Part shown: one piece after another, positions 44,430-53,324 of the stretch | How the letters are laid out: each line of letters opens with the position of its first letter | Numbering within the stretch: position 1 is the stretch's first letter | Assembly: GCA_963724825.1 (NCBI GenBank) | Contig: CAVRWT010000006.1 | Coordinates: 1 to 64,000, forward strand | Source of the DNA: JALYNX01 sp963724825 | GTDB lineage: Bacteria; Actinomycetota; Acidimicrobiia; Spongiisociales; ZC4RG35 | Length of the DNA stretch: 64,000 nt | Reading direction: 5' to 3' | Program-made: the position numbers and the translations under genes | Notes under the pieces: generated by a model | Database searches by the model: none | Told to the model about the DNA's origin: nothing | What the model saw: only the letters and a program-made list of their open reading frames with translations

Positions 44430-45496
44430 CCGCAGAGGGCCTCGAGGCAAATCTGTCGGTCAGGCGCAGCGATTCGTTCCACATCAACATCTCGCTGTCG
44501 ATTCCATCGGGTCGCACGGTGGCTTTGCTCGGCCCCAACGGATCCGGCAAGTCCACAACGGTTGCTGCACTTGCCGGCTTGCTCCCGATCGACGTCGGGC
44601 GGATCACACTCGGGGGTGTCACTGTTGATGATCCGGTCGAAGGTGTCTTCGTTCCGGCGGAGGAGCGGAAGGTTGGGGTCGTGTTTCAGGACTACCTCTT
44701 GTTCCCGCATCTCACGGTCATCGAAAACGTTGCCTTCGGCCTTCGCAGTCGCAACGTGAGTCGGCCTGAGGCACAAACCCGCGCTGGTCATTGGCTGGAG
44801 CGAATGGGGCTCGATGGGCAGTCACGGATGATGCCAGGAGACTTGTCCGGGGGGCAGGCGCAACGAGCCGCACTGGCGCGCGCCCTGGTGATCGAGCCCG
44901 ATCTCCTCTTGTTGGATGAGCCACTTTCGGCCCTCGATGTCACCACCCGGGTGCAGCTTCGTCGTGTCCTGGCGGAGCACCTGGAGAGTTTCCCGGGTCC
45001 TCGTTTGTTTATCACTCACGACCCGACCGAGGCCTTTCTGCTTGCCGATGAGATCCATATCATCGAAGGCGGAACCGTGACTCAAGCGGGGACCGCCGAC
45101 GACATCCGTCTTCGGCCACGCACTGCATACGCCGCCGACCTCGCCGGTTCCAATCTGGTGGAGGGCGTCGCCAAGGATGGTTTCGTAGACGCGGGCGCCC
45201 ACGCGCTCCACATCGCCGATCACGAGATCTCGGGGCCGGTCTTGGCCACCATCCGCCCGGCTGCCATTTCGATTCATCTGCGCGAGCCTGAGGGAAGCCC
45301 GCGCAACTCGTGGCAGACCACCGTCGAGTTGGTCGAGCACCTCGGGGATCGGGTTCGGCTGAGGATTGGAGAACCCCTTCCGCTTACGGTGGAAGTGACC
45401 GCGGAGGCGGCCCGAGCCCTCGACCTCGAGGCAGGAACTCACGTATGGATCTCAATCAAGGCGACCGAGATCACAGTCGAATCGGATCCCAGATAG
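44411..45496 (+). CDS. modC: Molybdate ABC transporter ATP-binding protein
   Basis: This 361-residue ATPase has Walker A GPNGSGKST (about 41-49), a Q-loop in GVVFQDYLLFPHL, the signature LSGGQAQR, Walker B LLLLDEPLSALD and the H-loop ITHD. The C-terminal TOBE-like domain (ISGPVLATIRPAAISIHLREPEG, VRLRIGEPLPLTVEV) is where ModC and relatives bind oxyanion or sense substrate. Start is ATG 44411; a GTG at 44426 overlapping the modB stop is an equally plausible alternative. Confidence 0.92.
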   Translation: MVEGPVTAEGLEANLSVRRSDSFHINISLSIPSGRTVALLGPNGSGKSTTVAALAGLLPIDVGRITLGGVTVDDPVEGVFVPAEERKVGVVFQDYLLFPHLTVIENVAFGLRSRNVSRPEAQTRAGHWLERMGLDGQSRMMPGDLSGGQAQRAALARALVIEPDLLLLDEPLSALDVTTRVQLRRVLAEHLESFPGPRLFITHDPTEAFLLADEIHIIEGGTVTQAGTADDIRLRPRTAYAADLAGSNLVEGVAKDGFVDAGAHALHIADHEISGPVLATIRPAAISIHLREPEGSPRNSWQTTVELVEHLGDRVRLRIGEPLPLTVEVTAEAARALDLEAGTHVWISIKATEITVESDPR

Positions 45497-45501
45497 TGCA
45501 C

Positions 45502-46242
45502 ATGGGTGAGACCTACTACCGGCCCGATCTGTCCATGGTGCATCACATGGGCTTTGGATTTCATGCCGACATGTGTGCCCCGGGGATCCTCCGCCTTCTC
45601 GAGCCTGTCCTCGAGCGGCGTGGCCTGATCGTGGAGCTTGGATGTGGGAGCGGTCTGCTCACCAGGCACCTGACAGAGGCCGGGCACCGGGTGATCGCCA
45701 CCGACGCCTCTCCGGCGATGCTGGACCTCGCTCGCCAATATGCGCCTGAGGCGGATATCCGCCAGCTGGTCCTGCCCGACGATCCGATTCCGGCTGCCGA
45801 TGCGATCGTTTCGACCGGCCATCCGCTCAACTATCTCGCCGATGAGGCGGCCGTTGACAAGGCGCTGGTCTCCTGTGCAATCGCCCTGAAACCGGGCGGG
45901 GTGCTAGCCGTCGATCTCTGCGACCTCGAATGGGGACGGGCGAGAATCGATGCTCCACCTGCGGCCCGCATAGGTGATGACTGGGCGATCATCACTCGAT
46001 TCGAGATCCCGGCTCCCAACCGATTCGATCGCCATATCAGCGCCTTCCTCCGAAACGAGGACGGCTCGTGGCGGCGGGACGACGAGACCCATCACAACGT
46101 GTTGGTCGATACGGACCTTATTGCACCCTTATTGGCTGACTATGGGGTGACGGCGAAGGTCCTGTCGGCGTTTGGGCAGGAGGAGTTCCCTGTCGGATTG
46201 CGGGCCGTCGTCGGGGCAAGGCCGTTACTAGCGCTTACCTAA
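45502..46242 (+). CDS. Class I SAM-dependent methyltransferase
   Basis: This 246-residue protein has methyltransferase motif I IVELGCGSGLLTRHL, the acidic residue of motif II in VIATDASPAMLDLA and a later ALKPGGVLAVDLCD. A short N-terminal part (YYRPDLSMVHHMGFGFHADMCAPG) precedes the Rossmann core. The substrate is unknown. It begins only a few bases after modC, with an ATG at 45502 or an overlapping GTG at 45496, so it is probably the fourth gene of the mod transcript. Confidence 0.83.
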   Translation: MGETYYRPDLSMVHHMGFGFHADMCAPGILRLLEPVLERRGLIVELGCGSGLLTRHLTEAGHRVIATDASPAMLDLARQYAPEADIRQLVLPDDPIPAADAIVSTGHPLNYLADEAAVDKALVSCAIALKPGGVLAVDLCDLEWGRARIDAPPAARIGDDWAIITRFEIPAPNRFDRHISAFLRNEDGSWRRDDETHHNVLVDTDLIAPLLADYGVTAKVLSAFGQEEFPVGLRAVVGARPLLALT

Positions 46243-47333
46243 AGGCTGGACTCGAATCGGTCTCGGCTCGCTCAGGGACGGATCGAACAAAGTCTTGACT
46301 TGTTTCTGGCGGTGCTCTGCCATGGGTTGCAGGCCGGCAGTGACCAGATCCTCGAGTGGGTAGACGGTCGGGGCCAGGTGGGACCAAACCTCAGGGCTCC
46401 GGGTCAACAGTTCCACCGCGTCGGCGAAATCGGCATCGAACGCATGCGCCATCGTTCCGATCATCTCCTTCTCCCCGAAGGTGAGCAGCTTGAAGTCGAA
46501 ATCGACCCGGCGGGGCTGGATGTCCCACAACCACGATGCGCCCGCTGTCCGACGCAATGCTGCACAGCTGCCTCGAGCGGACCCGGCGCACCTGTGCACT
46601 CGAATACGAGCGTCGGTCGTCGCTCGGTTTCAGGAAGCCAATCCAGCGGGTCGATCACCCTCTGAGACACGAATCGTGGTGCTTGCTCCGAGCTTCTCGC
46701 GATATCGAGACGACTCGGGTCGAGGTCCACCACTGCGACCTCGGCACCTTGGGCCGAGGCGCAATAGGTGAGGAAGCTGCCGATCCCCCCGACGCCAATG
46801 ATCATCACCCGATCTTCGGCAGTCAGCCGTCCCCGCCGCGCCGCATGGGTGGCGATTGCCATCGGCTGGGCGAGAGCCGCGATGTCCGGCGAGATGCGCG
46901 ACGTCGAGACCTTGAGACAGCACGAGGCAGGGACGACAACCCTCTCCGCCATCGCTCCATGGGCGTGGAGGCCCACGGTCCAGTACGAGGCGCACATGTT
47001 GGTCGCCCCTCGTAGACACGGAGCGCAGTTCCCGCACGAGACACCGGCGCCCGACGCCACGAGGTCGCCAACCGAGAAGCCTGCGACCCCAGTCCCGACG
47101 GCTGACACGAGTCCCGAAAACTCGTGACCCGGGATGGTCGGTCCCAGATGGCCACTGTTCGGATGGCGCTTCGAGATCGGGAAGAAGTGAGGTTCGTTGA
47201 CGTAATCGGCCACGTCAGACCCACAGATCCCGACCGTGGCCACATCGATGAGCAGGTGCCCGGGGCCGGCTTCAGGGTCGGGAACATCCTCAAATCGAAT
47301 GTCGCCCGGTCCGTGATAGAGCGCCGCCCTCAA
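46228..47333 (-). CDS. Zinc-dependent alcohol/polyol dehydrogenase (two frameshifts)
   Basis: This MDR-family dehydrogenase has about 367 residues once corrected. Features: LRAALYHGPGDIRFEDVPDP, catalytic zinc site GICGSDVADYV and PGHEFSG, the structural zinc cysteines in CGNCAPCLRGATNMC and NAD motif IGVGGIGSFLTY. Extra bases near 46547 and 46522 must be removed to read GSGGRIVVVGIQPRRVDFDFKLL and the C terminus. The TTG at 47333 gives the usual start; the longer frame from ATG 47393 would overlap the divergent neighbour's start. The substrate may be a polyol or a threonine-like compound. Confidence 0.83.
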
Positions 47334-47386
47334 GCTGCCACCATTCCGCGAAACTAGCGGGGGTCGGAAGGCAGAAGGAGAGGCAT

Positions 47387-48292
47387 ATGTCATCGGAGGA
47401 AACGGTCAGCGCGGCGCCCACTGTCGGTTTCATGGGCTTGGGGCGGATGGGGAGCCTCATGGCCGCCAATGTGGCTCGTGCCGGCTTCCCGGTCCGTGTT
47501 TACAACCGCACCCGGGCCACGACCGAGCAGTTCGTCACCGAGTATGGGGGAGTGGCTGCCTCCACACCGAAGGAGTTGGCCCAAGGCTCCGACTTCGTGG
47601 TTTCCATGCTCGCCGACGGTGAGGTGCTGGTCGACACCTATACCCGGGATGAAGGTGTCCTCGACGGGCTTGCCCCGGGGACGATCGCTATCGACATGGG
47701 AACCAGCGGGCCCGATGCCGTGCGCCTGGTGAGGGGAAGAGTTGAGGAACTGGGCTCGCATTTCCTCGATGCCCCGGTCTCCGGTAGCACCCCGGCTGCG
47801 AGAGACGGACTGCTCCTGATCATGGTTGGGAGCTCCGCCGAGCAATTCGATCAGGCGAAAACAGTGCTCGAGGCGATGGGGACACCGGTCCATGTCGGAC
47901 CGGCGGGGTCGGCGGCGGCATTGAAACTGACTGTGAACTCGATTCTCTACGGGATCAACGAGGCGGTGGCCGAAGGTGTCGTGCTCGCCGAGCGGGCCGG
48001 AGTCGAGCCCGAGGTCAGTCTCGACATCATCACCCGGAGTGCGGCTGGCGCTCCTTTGGTCAAGTACCGGACACCCCAGTACCTGAACCCCGATGAGGCG
48101 CCGGTGATGTTCACCCTTGACCTGTCTCGCAAGGACCTCGGCCTCACCCTCGAGCAAGCCAGGGAGTTGGGCGTGCCGATGCCCCAGCTGGAAAGGACCC
48201 TCGAGATCGTCGAGCAGCTTGTTGCCGACGGGGAGGGGGGCCGTGACATGGGCTTCGTCGTGGAGGGCGCCAGGCGCCGAGCCCAGGGCTGA
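47387..48292 (+). CDS. 3-hydroxyisobutyrate dehydrogenase-like NAD(P) oxidoreductase
   Basis: This 301-residue beta-hydroxyacid dehydrogenase has the cofactor motif VGFMGLGRMGSLMAANV, the substrate motif FLDAPVSGSTPAARDGLL and the catalytic Lys region AAALKLTVNSILYG. Members act on 3-hydroxyisobutyrate, tartronate semialdehyde or 6-phosphogluconate-like acids. A good AGAAGGAGAGG site precedes the ATG. It is divergent from the zinc dehydrogenase and convergent with the FMN oxidase, suggesting a small hydroxy-acid metabolism group. Confidence 0.88.
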   Translation: MSSEETVSAAPTVGFMGLGRMGSLMAANVARAGFPVRVYNRTRATTEQFVTEYGGVAASTPKELAQGSDFVVSMLADGEVLVDTYTRDEGVLDGLAPGTIAIDMGTSGPDAVRLVRGRVEELGSHFLDAPVSGSTPAARDGLLLIMVGSSAEQFDQAKTVLEAMGTPVHVGPAGSAAALKLTVNSILYGINEAVAEGVVLAERAGVEPEVSLDIITRSAAGAPLVKYRTPQYLNPDEAPVMFTLDLSRKDLGLTLEQARELGVPMPQLERTLEIVEQLVADGEGGRDMGFVVEGARRRAQG

Positions 48293-48295
48293 GGT

Positions 48296-49543
48296 TCAGC
48301 GACTGTCGAAAGACACGTATTCGGGGCCGATCTCCTTGATGGTCCGGCAACCGATCAGCCCCATCGTCCGCTTCATGTCTGTTGACAAGAGATTGAGGAC
48401 ATGATCCACACCGTCCTCGCCCGCGGCCCCGAGCCCGTACATGTATGCGCGTCCGGCCATGCAAGCTTTGGCCCCTAAGGCGAGTGCCTTCACAATGTCG
48501 CTGCCGCGTCGTACACCTCCATCACAGATGATCTCGGTTCTCCCTCCAACCTGGTCGGCGATTGCCGGGATCAGGTCCAGCGGAGTGGGTGCGGAGTCGA
48601 GCTGACGTCCACCGTGGTTCGAGACCGCGATCGCCTCGACTCCCTCGTCCGCAGCTATCACCGCGTCGGCGACGGTCTGGATGCCCTTGATGACGATCGG
48701 GCCGTCCCAATGGCTTCGCAACCACTCGACGTCCTTCCACGAGAGCCCACGATCGAATTGTTGGGCGACGTATTCGGCCAGGGTGATCGCCTCCGATCCG
48801 TGCCCGACGTCGGCACCGACCACATTGGCGAACAGGATCGGCTCCGAGGTCAGGAACTGCCAGGTCCATCCCGGGTGCACGATCCCGTCGAGGAGGGTGG
48901 AGGGGCCGAGCTTCGGCGGCAACGTGAACCCGCGCCTGGCGTCTCGCTCCCTCCGTCCGAACCATTGGGCGTCGACGGTGAGACACAGGGCCTCGTATCC
49001 AGAGGCTGAAGCGCGTTCCACGAGGTCGGCCACCAAGCCGCGATCTCGCCACACATAGAGCTGGAACCAAAGTCGAGAGGCTCCGGTCGCAGCCAGCTCC
49101 TCGATCGACCGGGTCCCCAGCGTTGACAGGGCATAGGGGACCCCGGCCCGTTCCGAGGCCCGCCCGACGGCCAACTCTCCCTGGGGGTCGGCGATCCTGG
49201 TGAAACCGGTCGGGGCAAGGACCAGTGGCATCGAAAGTGGCTTCCCGAGGAGAGTGGAAGAGATGTCGACCTCACTGACGTCACGGAGGATTCGGGGTCG
49301 AAAGGTGACGCGGCGGTAGGCGGCGGTGTTCGCGGCGAGGGTCAACTCGTCCTCTGCGCCGCCATCGATGTAGTCGAAGACCCCACGTGGTAGCCGCCGT
49401 TTGGCGATGATGCGTAGGTCCGCCACCGAGACCCCTTTGCGCAGCCGACGCTTCTTGGGGCTGAGCTCGAACCGGCGGAAACGGAGAACGCTGAGGGCTC
49501 CGAACCGAGTTTTTCCCTGCTTGCTGGGCTGCATTGACAACAC
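48296..49543 (-). CDS. FMN-dependent alpha-hydroxyacid oxidase/dehydrogenase
   Basis: This 415-residue TIM-barrel flavoprotein of the L-lactate dehydrogenase/glycolate oxidase family has VFDYIDGGAEDE at the N terminus, VLAPTGFTR, ALSTLGTRSIEE, WFQLYVWRDRG and VIKGIQTVADA (FMN lysine). It also has the catalytic His-Arg pair in VSNHGGRQLD and IICDGGVRRGSDIVKAL. It would oxidise lactate, glycolate or mandelate-like acids. The first GTG is at 49543, but ATG 49534 (MQPSKQGKTRFG) is a likely real start. Since rhamnose breakdown yields lactaldehyde and lactate, lactate use is plausible, though not shown. Confidence 0.88.
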   Translation of the reverse strand: MLSMQPSKQGKTRFGALSVLRFRRFELSPKKRRLRKGVSVADLRIIAKRRLPRGVFDYIDGGAEDELTLAANTAAYRRVTFRPRILRDVSEVDISSTLLGKPLSMPLVLAPTGFTRIADPQGELAVGRASERAGVPYALSTLGTRSIEELAATGASRLWFQLYVWRDRGLVADLVERASASGYEALCLTVDAQWFGRRERDARRGFTLPPKLGPSTLLDGIVHPGWTWQFLTSEPILFANVVGADVGHGSEAITLAEYVAQQFDRGLSWKDVEWLRSHWDGPIVIKGIQTVADAVIAADEGVEAIAVSNHGGRQLDSAPTPLDLIPAIADQVGGRTEIICDGGVRRGSDIVKALALGAKACMAGRAYMYGLGAAGEDGVDHVLNLLSTDMKRTMGLIGCRTIKEIGPEYVSFDSR

Positions 49544-49565
49544 CGTACTCTGGCCGACACCGCGT

Positions 49566-49655
49566 TATCTAGTGTGATATGTTACATAAGTGAACGCGTG
49601 ACTGGCCTCAGTCAGCACGTTCGATCGAGGAGGAATCTGGAGGGTGACTGTCCGG
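49566..49655 (+). promoter_or_regulatory. Control region of the rhamnose importer operon
   Basis: An AT-rich patch in high-GC DNA contains the odd-centred palindrome TATGTTACATA (49577-49587) and probable -10 sequences. A strong GAGGAGGAATCTGGAGGG purine stretch follows at 49627-49644, upstream of a GTG that opens an 11-codon frame ending over the rhaT start. The DeoR regulator at 59283 is the likely binder. Exact promoter elements cannot be fixed. Confidence 0.4.
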
Positions 49656-49671
49656 ACCATGCAGGTGTTTG

Positions 49672-51165
49672 ATGCCTGAAGCGCTCCCCGTCATGGAGAT
49701 TTCAGGCCTCTCCAAACGCTTCGACGCGACGCAGGCGCTATCAGATGTTTCCCTCTCCCTGTTCCCAGGCGAAGTCCATTCCCTCGTCGGCGAGAACGGT
49801 GCCGGCAAGTCCACACTGATCAAGATCATGACCGGCATCCACCCGGCCGACTCGGGTGAGATGGTTGTCGCAGGCGAGCCGTTTCATCCGCGCAACACAG
49901 CCGAGGCCCAACGGCGTGGAGTTGCCGCCATCTATCAAGAGCCGTCGGTGTTCCCTGATCTCAGCGTGGCCGAGAACATCTACATCGGTCATCAGGATCT
50001 TGGTGCGGTCGTTGACTGGTCGACCATGTACCGGGAAGCTTCGAAGCTCCTCTCGATGCTCGACATCGACATCGACCCCCGCCTCCCGGCTGCAGGTCTC
50101 ACCGTGGCCGGGCAGCAAGCGGTCGAGATCGCCAAGGCCATATCTCTGGACGTGCGAGTGCTGATCATGGACGAACCGACCGCCGCCCTCTCTGCGCACG
50201 AGGTCGACCGGCTGTTTCGCCAGGTCCGGAAGCTCAAGGAAGGGGGGGTGGCCGTTCTCTTCATCACTCACCGGCTCGAAGAGCTGTTCTCTGTCTCGGA
50301 TCGAATCTCGGTGTTCCGGGACGGCCGGCACATCTCCACCCGGCCGGTATCCGAAGTCACGGAGGACTCTTTGGTCCGGGAGATGGTGGGCCGGGATCCG
50401 GCTGACTTCTTCGCTCGGGGTGAGCACCCCGAAGGCGAGGTGCTGATGAAAGTCGACTCTCTGGGTGTCGATGGCGTCTTCACGGACGTTTCGTTCGAGC
50501 TTCGCGAGGGAGAGGTCCTCGGATTCGCAGGCCTCGTGGGAGCCGGACGGACTGACATCGCACTTGCTCTGTTCGGGGTCAGGCCGGCGGACGTGGGGAC
50601 TGTCACTCTGGAAGGCGAGCAGCTAGAGATTCGGTCGCCGCAGGAGGCGCTGGCCCTTGGGATCGCCTATCTGTCCGAGGACCGGCGGAGGTTGGGATTG
50701 TCGGTGGAGCAGTCCCTGGTCGCCAACGTGACGCTCGCGACGCTCGACCGCTATACGAATGGCATCGGCCTCATCGATCGTGACAAGGAGAATGCTGACG
50801 CCGAGGCGCTGCGACAGCGACTCGGGATCCGTGCCCCAAGCCTGTTGACACCCGTGAGTCAGCTTTCGGGCGGCAACCAGCAGAAGACGATGCTTGCCAA
50901 GTGGCTCAACACCCAACCCAAGGTGTTGATCCTCGACGAGCCCACTCGTGGCATCGATGTCGGTGCCAAGGCAGACGTTCACAAATTTATCGACGAATTG
51001 GCCGCCTCCGGTATCGCCATCATCCTTATCTCGTCAGACCTGCCCGAGGTGATCGCGATGAGTGACCGGGTAGCTGTCATGCGTGAAGGCCGGCTCATCG
51101 GCATCTATCCCCGCCGGGAGATCACGCAGGAGCGAATAATGGCCGCAGCGGTGGGTGCCCGATGA
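49672..51165 (+). CDS. rhaT: Rhamnose ABC transporter ATP-binding protein
   Basis: This protein of about 497 residues has two fused ABC domains, as in all sugar importers of the CUT2/RbsA type. The first has Walker A GENGAGKST and Walker B LIMDEPTAALS; the second has a degenerate P-loop (GLVGAGRTD), signature LSGGNQQK and Walker B LILDEPTRGIDVG. The ATG at 49672 is preferred to the in-frame TTG three bases earlier. Rhamnose specificity is inferred from the catabolic genes that follow. Confidence 0.9.
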   Translation: MPEALPVMEISGLSKRFDATQALSDVSLSLFPGEVHSLVGENGAGKSTLIKIMTGIHPADSGEMVVAGEPFHPRNTAEAQRRGVAAIYQEPSVFPDLSVAENIYIGHQDLGAVVDWSTMYREASKLLSMLDIDIDPRLPAAGLTVAGQQAVEIAKAISLDVRVLIMDEPTAALSAHEVDRLFRQVRKLKEGGVAVLFITHRLEELFSVSDRISVFRDGRHISTRPVSEVTEDSLVREMVGRDPADFFARGEHPEGEVLMKVDSLGVDGVFTDVSFELREGEVLGFAGLVGAGRTDIALALFGVRPADVGTVTLEGEQLEIRSPQEALALGIAYLSEDRRRLGLSVEQSLVANVTLATLDRYTNGIGLIDRDKENADAEALRQRLGIRAPSLLTPVSQLSGGNQQKTMLAKWLNTQPKVLILDEPTRGIDVGAKADVHKFIDELAASGIAIILISSDLPEVIAMSDRVAVMREGRLIGIYPRREITQERIMAAAVGAR

Positions 51166-52265
51166 GCACGCCGGCCGTTACCGACCCCTCGAAGAGCTCT
51201 CGATTCATTGGCCCGGATCGAGTCAAAGAAGGAACGCTGCTCGGGATCATCCTGGTCTGTGTCCTCGTCTTTGCGTTCCTCATCGACGGCTATCTCAGCG
51301 GACGCTTCTTCAACCGTCTGACCACCAGCGTGGTGATTGTGGCGCTCCTCGCCGTCGGTCAGGCCCTTGTGATCTTCAGTCGCAATATCGACCTTTCGGT
51401 CGGCTCGACCGTTGGTGTTGCCGCCTACCTGACCGGCGACTTTCTGGCCTCCACCGGGCGCGGCCCATTGGTGGCGATCGTGGTTGCCATGGCCGTGGGC
51501 GCGGTCCTCGGCTCGATCAACGGTCTTCTCGTCGCCTACGGAGGTGTGCCGGCGATCATCGTCACCCTCGGCACCCTGGCCCTGTTCCGCACCATGCTCA
51601 GCGTCTATTCCGGTGGCGCCAACATCACGGCGGCGTCACTGCCGGACTGGGTCCTCGAGTTCAACAACGTCACCCTCTTCTCCATCGGAGGTCTGGAGAT
51701 CCGGCTCGTCTTCGTGATCGCGGTGATCGTCGTGATCGCATTGCAGTTGGCTTTTGGACGGCTCCGTTGGGGACGCAGGATCTATGCGATCGGCTCCAAT
51801 CCTGCCGCCGCGGTCCAGGCAGGGCTCCCAGCCCGGTCGCTGGTCTTCTGGTCCTTTGTCGGCTGCGGAGCCTTGGCCGGGCTCGCCGGCTTCATGTTCA
51901 TGGCGAGGGCAGGGACCATCAGCGCCACCGCGGGAGCCGGGCTCGAGTTGGAGTCAGTCGCCGCAGCTGTTGTTGGTGGCGTCAGCATTCTCGGAGGGTC
52001 GGGCACGATGGTTGGGGCGTTCTTGGGTGCCGTGCTGATTGACAACCTGAAGTTGAGCCTGGTTCGGGTGCCTGAGGTGAGCGAGTTCTGGCGCGACGCC
52101 TTCCTCGGAGTCCTGATCCTTGGAGCCGTGATTCTCGATATCACCTTGCGCAACGCGTTCAATCGCCGATGGTCAGCAGAAGCACGCAAGGCCTTGGGGG
52201 AGAGCGGTCCCACGACCGTTGGCATGACGCGTCTAGCCGGGGGTGGAGGCACCGCTGATGCGTGA
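51162..52265 (+). CDS. rhaP: Rhamnose ABC transporter permease 1
   Basis: A 367-residue CUT2 permease with eight to ten membrane helices. Markers are IFSRNIDLSVGSTVGVAAYL (the family motif NIDLSVG), GSINGLLVAYGGVPAIIVTLGTL, AIGSNPAAAVQAGLPA and GGVSILGGSGTMVGAFLGAVL. The start overlaps the rhaT stop (ATGA). It forms the channel with RhaQ. Confidence 0.9.
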   Translation: MSTPAVTDPSKSSRFIGPDRVKEGTLLGIILVCVLVFAFLIDGYLSGRFFNRLTTSVVIVALLAVGQALVIFSRNIDLSVGSTVGVAAYLTGDFLASTGRGPLVAIVVAMAVGAVLGSINGLLVAYGGVPAIIVTLGTLALFRTMLSVYSGGANITAASLPDWVLEFNNVTLFSIGGLEIRLVFVIAVIVVIALQLAFGRLRWGRRIYAIGSNPAAAVQAGLPARSLVFWSFVGCGALAGLAGFMFMARAGTISATAGAGLELESVAAAVVGGVSILGGSGTMVGAFLGAVLIDNLKLSLVRVPEVSEFWRDAFLGVLILGAVILDITLRNAFNRRWSAEARKALGESGPTTVGMTRLAGGGGTADA

Positions 52266-53244
52266 GTGGGCCGCCAAACACAAATGGGAAACCATTCTCT
52301 CGATCGTTCTGCTGGTGACGATCGTCGTCAACGCATCCCTGTCGCCGTTCTATCTCGGGGTCGGCAACTTCATCAATCTCTTCTGGCTGTCCATCGAGAA
52401 GATCATCGTCGTGGTGGTGATGACCTTTGTGATCATCAACGGCGAAATAGACCTGTCGGTGGCGTCGGTGATGGGTTTCTCGGCCGCCGTGATGGCCACC
52501 CTCTACTCGGGCGGGGAGCTGCCGTTCGCGGTCGCCATCATCATCGGGCTGCTCGCCGGGACACTTGCCGGCCTGCTTCAGGGGCTGGTCATCACCCGGT
52601 TCGGACTGCCATCACTCGTCGTGACCCTCGCCGGGTTGATCGGGTTCCGTGGTGCGGCTCGAGTCCTGCTGGAAGATCGTTCCATCGGAGACTTTCCAGA
52701 GTGGTTCGAGAAGATGGGTCAACAGACGCTGCTCGGTCCCTTCCCGATCGCCCTCGTTCTCTTCTTCGCAGGGCTGGCTGTGGCCTGGATCATTCTCGAA
52801 AGTAGCGCCTTCGGGCGCAAGGTCTACGTGATCGGGAACAGCGCCGAGGTGGCACGCTTCTCGGGGATAAAGGTGGACAGAGTGAAACTCCGTCTGTTCG
52901 TCGCCTCCGGAACGGTCGCCGGACTCGCCGGGATCCTGTTCGCGGCAAGGGTGGGCGCGGTGCAGGGGACGCTCGGCGAGACCTACGAGCTGGACATCAT
53001 CACCATGGTGCTGCTCGGGGGAGTCAGCATCTTTGGCGGTTCAGGATCAATGTTAGGGGTCGTCCTTGCCATGTTCACGGTGCTCAACATCCGCAACGGC
53101 TTGGGCCTGGCGAACGTCGATGGCATCACACAGACCGGGATCATCGGCCTGCTTCTCATCGGCTCGGTCTTGATACCAAATCTTGCCCGCAGATTCCGCT
53201 CGCGGCGACCCGCGCCGGGTGTGGCGATCGAAGGGCCTGCTTGA
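52258..53244 (+). CDS. rhaQ: Rhamnose ABC transporter permease 2
   Basis: A 328-residue permease paralogous to RhaP: INGEIDLSVASVMGFSAAVMA, LLQGLVITRFGLPSLVVTLAGL, VIGNSAEVARFSGIKVDRVK and GGVSIFGGSGSMLGVVLAMF. The ATG at 52258 overlaps the rhaP stop by 8 bp and gives the usual short cytoplasmic N terminus; the in-frame GTG 15 bases earlier is less likely. Two different permeases with one double ATPase is the normal RhaSTPQ layout. Confidence 0.9.
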   Translation: MREWAAKHKWETILSIVLLVTIVVNASLSPFYLGVGNFINLFWLSIEKIIVVVVMTFVIINGEIDLSVASVMGFSAAVMATLYSGGELPFAVAIIIGLLAGTLAGLLQGLVITRFGLPSLVVTLAGLIGFRGAARVLLEDRSIGDFPEWFEKMGQQTLLGPFPIALVLFFAGLAVAWIILESSAFGRKVYVIGNSAEVARFSGIKVDRVKLRLFVASGTVAGLAGILFAARVGAVQGTLGETYELDIITMVLLGGVSIFGGSGSMLGVVLAMFTVLNIRNGLGLANVDGITQTGIIGLLLIGSVLIPNLARRFRSRRPAPGVAIEGPA

Positions 53245-53324
53245 GGAAGGAGATAACGAACGGGAGGTAGCGAATTCAGATCGAACGGAACCGAAGACCA
53301 GAACCCAACAAGGAGGAAGAGATA

